Shown: positions 28,483-34,532 of the stretch, piece after piece | How the letters are laid out: each line of letters opens with the position of its first letter | Position numbering within the stretch: position 1 is the first letter of the stretch | NCBI GenBank assembly: GCA_001687465.1 | Contig: LVLI01000422.1 | Coordinates: 1 to 34,532, forward strand | Direction: 5' to 3' | Source of the DNA: Halocafeteria seosinensis | Lineage: Eukaryota > Sar > Bigyra > Bicosoecida | Length of the DNA: 34,532 nt | Translations under genes and position numbers: made by a program | Notes under the pieces: generated by a model | Database searches by the model: none | What the model saw: the letters and a program-made list of their open reading frames with translations, nothing else | What the model was told of the DNA's origin: nothing

Positions 28483-30131
28483 TCATCCATGCGAATGTCC
28501 CGCAATCTGACTCAAAACGAGTGGCAGAACCATGCCAAAATAGAGCACAAGCAGGTCCATTGACCGCTGTGACTGCGGCAGCATGAAATAGACCTTTGCT
28601 TTGTAAGACTTCATCTGGTGTCTCAGCCCTTCCGGGAAGATAGCACAACAACTCCCGCTTTCGTATGCAATTTTGATTCTGCGTTTCACACTACCACTCG
28701 ATGTTTTAGAATCTTTTCCGTCGTATCCGTCCTCCTCTTCGAGTAACCCTTCTTCCTCCGTGCTTTCAGGACCCTCTTGAGCCTCGCCAGTAGGTGATGG
28801 TGTAGGGAAGACACCTCGGCCAGTGGTCTTTGGGGTTCGAATACCGAGGTGGGAAGCGGAGGCTCCACTACTCTCAGTAGGTTGGCGGTAGCTTGCATCG
28901 TGATCTTCCTGTGTCCAAGAGCCTTTAAGAGAAAGCGATGGATTGGCTTCTGGCTTTGGCACGTGAGACGAGCCATCTTCACTGAACGCCTCTGGTAACG
29001 CATGAGTGGTGGCCACGTGTAGAAAAGTGCCTGCCGCGAATAAGAACGCATGAGCGAGCCACTGCTGGGAGAAATGCCCTGACGAATCACTCGCGAAAAT
29101 TAATACCAGCAAATATGCACCCACGGAACCAAGGGGAGCTGCAACAGAAAACAAGAGTATACTGCGAAGCAGAGCTCTGTCTTGCAGCTTAAGGAACATG
29201 TTGCTGAAGGAACAAAAGCTCGCCGTGAACGAAGCTTGTTCACCTGCCTGTTGAACTTTCTGCGCTGCTTGCGAAACCATTGTCGTCAACCCGAAAGCAG
29301 CTGGTGCCTTATGCAGCATGATAGCCATCAGCATAATGTTACTGATCCGATAGTCTTCAGACCCGGCCGTTTTCGTATTCAATGACGCGGATGCACATGC
29401 CACTCCCAGTGCCACCCCATCCATTGCTGCATGCAGTAGCAAGCCCCATACAGCTGCCATTTTGTCATTTGCCTTACTGCTCTTTGTCGTAGTAGCAGTA
29501 GCACGACGGGACGATCTTTCCGGGTTCTGCTTCGGCTCCCCTTGCACAGCCTCTTCTTCATCATCTGCATCATACGATTGCTCACTCGGAGTGGCATTTA
29601 ATCCCTCTGTAGCACTGGTACTACCTCCATCTCCGGGTGGCCCATGAGAATGCCCATGGTGATGAGCATGGGAGCCATGAGCATAGAGGTCCACTGCAAT
29701 CATCAGTGCAAACCCTGCCATTAAGGACAGTCCAATTTGCCAGGTCGGTAAATGATGATGCTCATGTTCATACTCCTCCGTCTCCATAGAGCGAGCCGAA
29801 TAAGAGTCCTCAGTTTGCTGTAACAAAGCTCTTTTCCCAGCTTCTTCCTCGTGAGGAGGGGCTTGTCCTTCCATCCAGAGAGCGATGGCTGCGTTATACA
29901 GATATAAAGAGCAACATTTTCTACATCTTCCATCCTAGCTGGACCCTCAGGGAGCTTACCTTCGGGCAGAACGACGGTCAATGCTGTCCCTACGAGCAAC
30001 CCGGCGCCTAGAATGGACAAATACTTGGTCGTCTTGGGCGAAACTGGGGCCATTAAAGGCACCAAAGCTGCCAATAAGGAGCCCATAAACATGGCCAGAC
30101 ATGATAGAAATAACCATGCGATTGGACTCAT
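28483..30131 (-). CDS. SLC39A9: ZIP-family zinc transporter, ZIP9-like (2 exons)
   Basis: Exons 30131-29960 and 29888-28483 with a 71-nt intron join to 525 aa. The protein would move Zn2+ (or Fe/Mn) into the cytosol, probably from the Golgi or across the plasma membrane, as ZIP9 does. Exon 1 encodes two membrane segments ending LLVGTALTVVLPEAIALW across the splice. Exon 2 has TM3 (WQIGLSLMAGFALMIAVDLY), a His-rich loop (HGSHAHHHGHSHG), the TM4 motif LLLHAAMDGVALGVA and the TM5 motif IMLHKAPAAFGL, diagnostic of the ZIP9/ZIP11-type pattern, then TM6-TM8 and a short His-containing end. The loop before the last helix is long, acidic and Ser-rich (about residues 360-450), unlike animal ZIP9. It overlaps no neighbour but almost abuts the convergent AKR gene. 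Confidence 0.9.
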
Positions 30132-30592
30132 TTTACTCCCTTTTTCTTTCTTTGTAAGACAAGGAAACACAACTGGTGATGTTCATGTGTCATTTGACAA
30201 CCCGAAATATCCAAAGAAACTTAAGCTCAGTACTTAACCCCCGTAACCTCCGTAAAGTTCCCATCTGCAACTTCCAAGAAAGAATCTGGCCCAACTAAGA
30301 TGCAACATATGCATTTAAATTTTGTAGATTTACAACTAATGACCCAAGGGCAATGGCAATGGTGGTCGATAGTAAGCAGCAAGTAGTGCCTTGATGGTAT
30401 GGAATTGTAAGAGCATGACCAATTCACACCAAGAGGGAATCTGAAGTTCTCACACTTAAGCTTGCTACAATGTATTACATGATGAATGTGATGAGTCAAT
30501 GTAGCTCGGAGAAAAGTCCCAATACACTTTATACCATATTGTACATTGGGTATCTGCATTAACTAGTGCAGCTGTTCCTACTTATATCCTAC
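30132..30592. other. Intergenic region, no gene recognised
   Basis: This lies between the ZIP gene start and the stop of the S33-like hydrolase, both on the minus strand. It is AT-rich in the middle. No repeats, RNA genes or convincing frames were seen. Confidence 0.5.
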
Positions 30593-31495
30593 TTACTCAG
30601 CAGCTTTTTTCCCGAGGCCAAGGGATTCAATTCCTTCCTTGACATGTCTCCAGAAGGTCTCTGGTTGCTCAATCCAAGTAAAATGGCCTGCCTTGTTGAC
30701 TGAAAGCCATTTGCTCTTCGGCAATGCCAAATGCATATCCACAGAAGCATTGTGGGTTGTCATGACATCTTGCACCCCAGAGATGATAAGAGCTGGTACC
30801 GTGATGGCTGCGGCAGCGGACTTCAAATCAGTGTGCATCGTCTTGTTTGTGAATGCCCAGTTGACAACATCTAGTGAGACTTTAGACATGTGCAGGTACT
30901 TCTCTCTGTCCGGGCAGTCATAGAAGTAAAACCCAAACGCCTTACTGAGAATTGTTGCAAACTCTTCCTCGCTTTCGAACGGCTCTTTCCGAGACATCAT
31001 TCCAAGAAGCTGTTCTTTTGCCTCCTCAAACCACGGTTGACTCTTGAACAAGTCCATCGCTTCGTGAATGGAAGCAACAGTGTTGTCGTTGAATCCCAGA
31101 AATGAAGAAATTATGAGAAGCCCATTCACTCGCTTGGGATAGCGGTGAGCAGTTTCCAGGCTAATTACTCCACCACCAGAGTGTCCTCCCATGATTGCAC
31201 TATCCAGATTCAAGTGGTCCATCAGAGCGTTGATATCGTTGGCATAGTCCGTGATTGTGTAAGAGACAGGCTGCGGACTAGTACTGCGGCCAGTACCTCG
31301 GGTCTCGACCCACACGATGGTGAAGAATTCCTCCAGTTTCCGCAATCCGGTCTGATGGTACAAACCGAGATCTAAGCCTTGTCCCTGGCTGACAAAAATG
31401 CATACAGGTCCTTCTCCTGCAATCTCATACCAGAGTTGGGCGCCGGTGGAGAGCTCCGCATAGCCTTCTCCCTTGGGCAAGTCAGATGGTGCCAT
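30593..31495 (-). CDS. Alpha/beta hydrolase, proline iminopeptidase/S33-like
   Basis: A 300-aa single-exon protein from ATG 31495; an upstream GTG would add three residues but is not a likely eukaryotic start. It has a complete catalytic triad: S106 in MGGHSGGG, D243 in ISGVQDVMT and H271 in NKAGHFTWIEQPE. RGTGRST (66-72) is typical of the S33 group. The proline iminopeptidase oxyanion motif HGGPG is replaced by SQGQG (36-40), so peptidase activity is uncertain; it may be an esterase or epoxide-hydrolase-like enzyme. No signal peptide is present and the C-terminus is GKKAAE. A cap-like helical insertion lies about 130-220. The protein is probably cytosolic. Confidence 0.9.
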   Translation of the reverse strand: MAPSDLPKGEGYAELSTGAQLWYEIAGEGPVCIFVSQGQGLDLGLYHQTGLRKLEEFFTIVWVETRGTGRSTSPQPVSYTITDYANDINALMDHLNLDSAIMGGHSGGGVISLETAHRYPKRVNGLLIISSFLGFNDNTVASIHEAMDLFKSQPWFEEAKEQLLGMMSRKEPFESEEEFATILSKAFGFYFYDCPDREKYLHMSKVSLDVVNWAFTNKTMHTDLKSAAAAITVPALIISGVQDVMTTHNASVDMHLALPKSKWLSVNKAGHFTWIEQPETFWRHVKEGIESLGLGKKAAE

Positions 31496-33654
31496 GTTTT
31501 CCACAAAGTATTAGACTGTGCGAGAAACAGATAGGAGTCTGAGCAATCTTTCATGGTCAGTTAAGGAATAACGTGTAATAGAATGAACTTGCAATATATG
31601 TATGCTTTCATCCCTGTGTGGCGTCCTCGTCCCCGCTCAGCGCATCAGACGGGAAAGTTTCCTCAGACTGGAGCCCCCTCCTACTCACGTACCTGCTTTT
31701 TGAATCGTCGATGCGAAGGATGTAGAGACTCTTTATTGCCACTTATTAATGTTGCGCTTCCTTTCGTCAAACCTCAGAATTATCAATAAAGTATATGAAC
31801 TATGGTTTCGTTGCTAGGTCGGAATTTCGGAAACCATAGGTCGGGATGGTTGCGGTTGTTTGATGCTTCGGAACAAGATACTCCATACATGAAAGCCCCA
31901 CTACCATACATGGTATCACCTCTATAAGACGCTGAACGTAGTATAGAGCCATTGGTACTGAAATGATTGAACCTTCCGCCGTCTGCGGAGAGTGTTGATC
32001 GGAGAGAAACTGGGGTGGCGCTGTGCCATACATTGGAGCACCGCTGCCCGTCCCTCGTAGTCTTGGGCACCGCTCTGAGTCCTAGCGGGCGGAGGAGGGA
32101 GCCGGTCCCGGCTCCCCGAGAAAAATTTTCCCACAGACGAGATTCAGGCCGATGCTTCATGTGCAGTTGGGAGATTGATTTTTTGGGAGGAATAGGGACT
32201 ACTACTTGAAGCACCCCAGTGTTGTTCGCGAGACTAAGGAGTGCCTAGGACGCTCTAGGATTTCTTGCGGACGAGGGACTACTAGTACACCCGGGTGAAA
32301 TGCTCAAATTTGTTGAGACCAGGGACTCGTGCGGGCCTGTAGCTGCCAGACACGGGCGCCAGCTGCTACCTAAGTGCAGCGGCTAACATCCAGCTGCCGG
32401 TGGGCCATCAGTCACATCTTCGTCGTCGACTCGTGCACTGTTCAGACACAATTCTCAGGATCACTGGATGCTCCATTAGAGTCAAATGGAATGGAGACAA
32501 GAAGTTGATTCCTGATTTAAATGCCAAGGATCTGGACAACACGTGGATATTACTACGCTGCGGTGGTGTTTCGTATCGGTAGGCGCCATGCCATGGTATG
32601 TTGTTCATTGTCCAGACAGAGTGAGCCTTAATTATCCTAGCTGGACACAGCCTAAACTACCCGTATGTACGGTGGTGGAATAGCCTTTGTGCTATGCCGA
32701 GGATGGATAGGTACATCTTAAGGAGCGATAGCGCTCAAAACTACCACACACATATCATCGCGAAGCCAGCAAAGCAAGCCGGTATTACGGTATAGTGAAC
32801 TTGACGCTAACTGTGGTAGAAGGGCAAGTGGAACATGAGCTTTCTGGTTAGAAAAAGAAACCACTTGTGGGCAGTGCGCACCGAGCTACATTCATACACC
32901 TTATTTTGGACATGTCTAGCCTGTTCGCGTTCCCATTCCTACCAGTTAGTTTTATCGAACATACATCACTATACAGATATAGACTCTCCAATTTTATGCA
33001 TAAAGATTTCCACAAAGAGATTCGAGATCACAATATACAAACCAGCGCTTTTGTGTCCGCTATATGTACACTGGAAGAACTGCACATCAGGGCTGCAATG
33101 CGACTCCGTCACACTTAACTTCACAGAATCAACGACTTCAATGGCGGTCTGATTCTGTGTTATCTGATACCCTATTCGCTATGACGATCTCTCTTATAGT
33201 CCGTATGACATCTGGAACTACAAAAGCCATCAAGATTGACCTCGTCTGGCTATCAGGCCAGTAGCGAGAGAGGTAAGAGAGAGGCCTTTCCACATACTTG
33301 TACAAGTAGTAGGTAGTTGGAATTAACTACTTGTACATCGCTAACTACAGTAGTTAACTTGGCCCTGATTGGAGAAGTGGAACTGAATCATGAACTTGTT
33401 GACGGGAAAATCAAAGCTATCAGTGGAACCCGCGTTCTGTGCATCTTCGTCATTTCGGACTGGTAACAGTGCCTATGGACATGTTCCTAATCGAATGCCA
33501 GAATTCAACTGCAGTGTGTACGATTCATCCAAGTACGTGAAAGCTTTCGAGTCTTACTGGTACGTTTGGCTTTACCAATATCTCTACTGGTCTGCATTTC
33601 TCTTGGCGACGTAAGCAGTCTCCCACTGCTGGTTCTAGGTCATCGAGTTGAGCA
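31496..33654. other. Gene-poor region with short hairpins
   Basis: About 2.2 kb with no frame I can assign. A perfect GC-rich hairpin GGGAGCCGG/CCGGCTCCC with a 2-nt spacer lies at 32097-32116, followed by AAAAATTTT. The phrase GGGACTACTA recurs (about 32192 and 32275). A 143-aa minus-strand frame (31783-32214) shows no family and is probably chance. Confidence 0.45.
33299..33337. repeat. Perfect 12-bp inverted repeat
   Basis: TGTACAAGTAGT (33299-33310) and ACTACTTGTACA (33326-33337) flank a 15-nt spacer. A further TAGTTAAC-type echo (CTAACTACAGTAGTTAAC) follows at about 33341-33358. It lies upstream of the satellite array and its role is unknown. Confidence 0.7.
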
Positions 33655-34445
33655 TAGGAAGATGGAATTCCCGAGCCAACCTCCCGGAATTCAATCTACT
33701 CCACAACACCTAGACACCAAACCATATGTTTCCACACCGTATCCGACCATATTATGATGTAATAATGTATTTGGATTCCAAATAACCATCCAAATAAGTC
33801 TGCAAAGAGTACTTTGGTAACGACACTGAATACACGGATGGGAAGTGGAGTTTCACTGGGTTACCAGCCAGCCTTCCGGAATTCAATCTACTCCACTACC
33901 TAGACACCGAACCATACGTTTACACACCGTATCCTACCATATTATGATGCAATAATGTATTTGGATTCCAAATACTTCATCCAAATAGGTCTGCAAAGAG
34001 TGCTTTGGTAACGATACTTAATACACGGATGCTAAGTGGAGTTCCACTGGGCTACAAGTTAGCCTCCGGGAATTCAATCTACTCCACTACCTAGACACCG
34101 AACCATACGTTTACACACCGTATCCTACCATATTATGATGCAATAATGTATTTGGATTCCAAATACTTCATCCAAATAGGTCTGCAAAGAGTGCTTTGGT
34201 AACGATATTTAATACACGGATGCTAAGTGGAGTTCCACTGGGCTACAAGTTAGCCTCCGGGGATTCAATCTACTCCACTACCTACACACCAAAGCATACG
34301 TTTCCACATTATATCCGACCATATTACGATGTAATAATGTATGTGGATTCCACATACACCATTTAAATAGGTCTGCAAAGAGTGCTTGGTAAACTATACT
34401 GAATACACGAATGCAAAGTGGGATTCCAGTGGGGTACTTCAGTGT
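33655..34445. repeat. Tandem satellite, about 4 units of 191-192 bp
   Basis: Units begin at the GGAATTCAATCTACTCCAC anchor near 33686, 33878, 34069 and 34261 (steps 191-192), with a partial unit before the first. Units 2 and 3 are nearly identical; units 1 and 4 are more diverged. Each unit contains an odd palindrome, GTATTTGGATTCCAAATAC in units 2 and 3. Unit 4 has GTATGTGGATTCCACATAC, with both arms changed in a matching way. No coding potential is seen. It may be a local satellite or part of a larger array beyond the window. Confidence 0.88.
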
Positions 34446-34532
34446 ACGTTTGGACCCGTCGCTACCCACACTGCAAATCTTAATATATGAGGTTACTCGG
34501 GCTAATATGGTAATAAATCCAATAGACTAGAG

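Noticed and set aside
31783-32214. 143-aa minus-strand frame
   Set aside because: No motifs, mixed composition and a GC hairpin within; it looks like chance.

Overview
The window is nuclear DNA of a unicellular eukaryote. Roughly the first 13.4 kb is the right-hand part of an integrated Polinton/Maverick-type DNA element (virus-like, self-synthesising), and the remaining 21 kb is gene-dense host chromosome. Host genes have many very short introns (43-97 nt, GT..AG, mostly GTA(A/T)G-type donors) and short intergenic gaps. Together with the gene set (LTA4H-type aminopeptidase, ZIP9-type transporter, WGR-PARP, FYVE protein) this suggests a stramenopile alga, most likely a diatom. That assignment is inference, because no rRNA or organellar marker is present.

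Element (about 1-13,470). Minus-strand genes, read from about 6,250 towards 1: a 1169-aa fibre-like protein with four LamG/concanavalin-type lectin modules, a 578-aa basic-tailed protein with a SAP-like motif, a small membrane protein, and an adenain-like cysteine protease broken by a -1 frameshift. Plus-strand genes, from about 6,860: a 1376-aa protein-primed family B DNA polymerase, and a retroviral-type integrase that begins in the same frame only six bases after the last polymerase sense codon (TAA TAT ATG). After these come a 64-bp minisatellite, a tRNA-like sequence, a NUMOD4-HNH endonuclease gene and a repeat-bearing terminal region. Capsid and packaging ATPase genes are not seen and would lie left of the window, so completeness cannot be judged. 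At the right edge a leucine-rich-repeat gene fragment stops abruptly, consistent with insertion into or beside an LRR gene.

Host part. I reconstructed spliced models by eye, and all keep the reading frame: LTA4H-like M1 aminopeptidase (10 exons, 718 aa), WGR-PARP (429 aa), TatD nuclease (285 aa), membrane-anchored alpha/beta hydrolase (5 exons, 486 aa), FYVE zinc-finger protein (2 exons, 506 aa), TMEM205-like membrane protein (2 exons, 205 aa), aldo-keto reductase (4 exons, 293 aa), ZIP9-like zinc transporter (2 exons, 525 aa) and an S33-like alpha/beta hydrolase (300 aa). The last 3 kb has no recognisable gene and ends in a tandem array of about 191-bp units whose internal palindrome is kept by paired changes.

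The element genes form a plausible unit. PolB replicates the element, the integrase inserts it, the protease would mature virion proteins, and the lectin fibre would recognise a glycan on the host surface. The host genes are ordinary housekeeping or signalling genes with no evident joint pathway.
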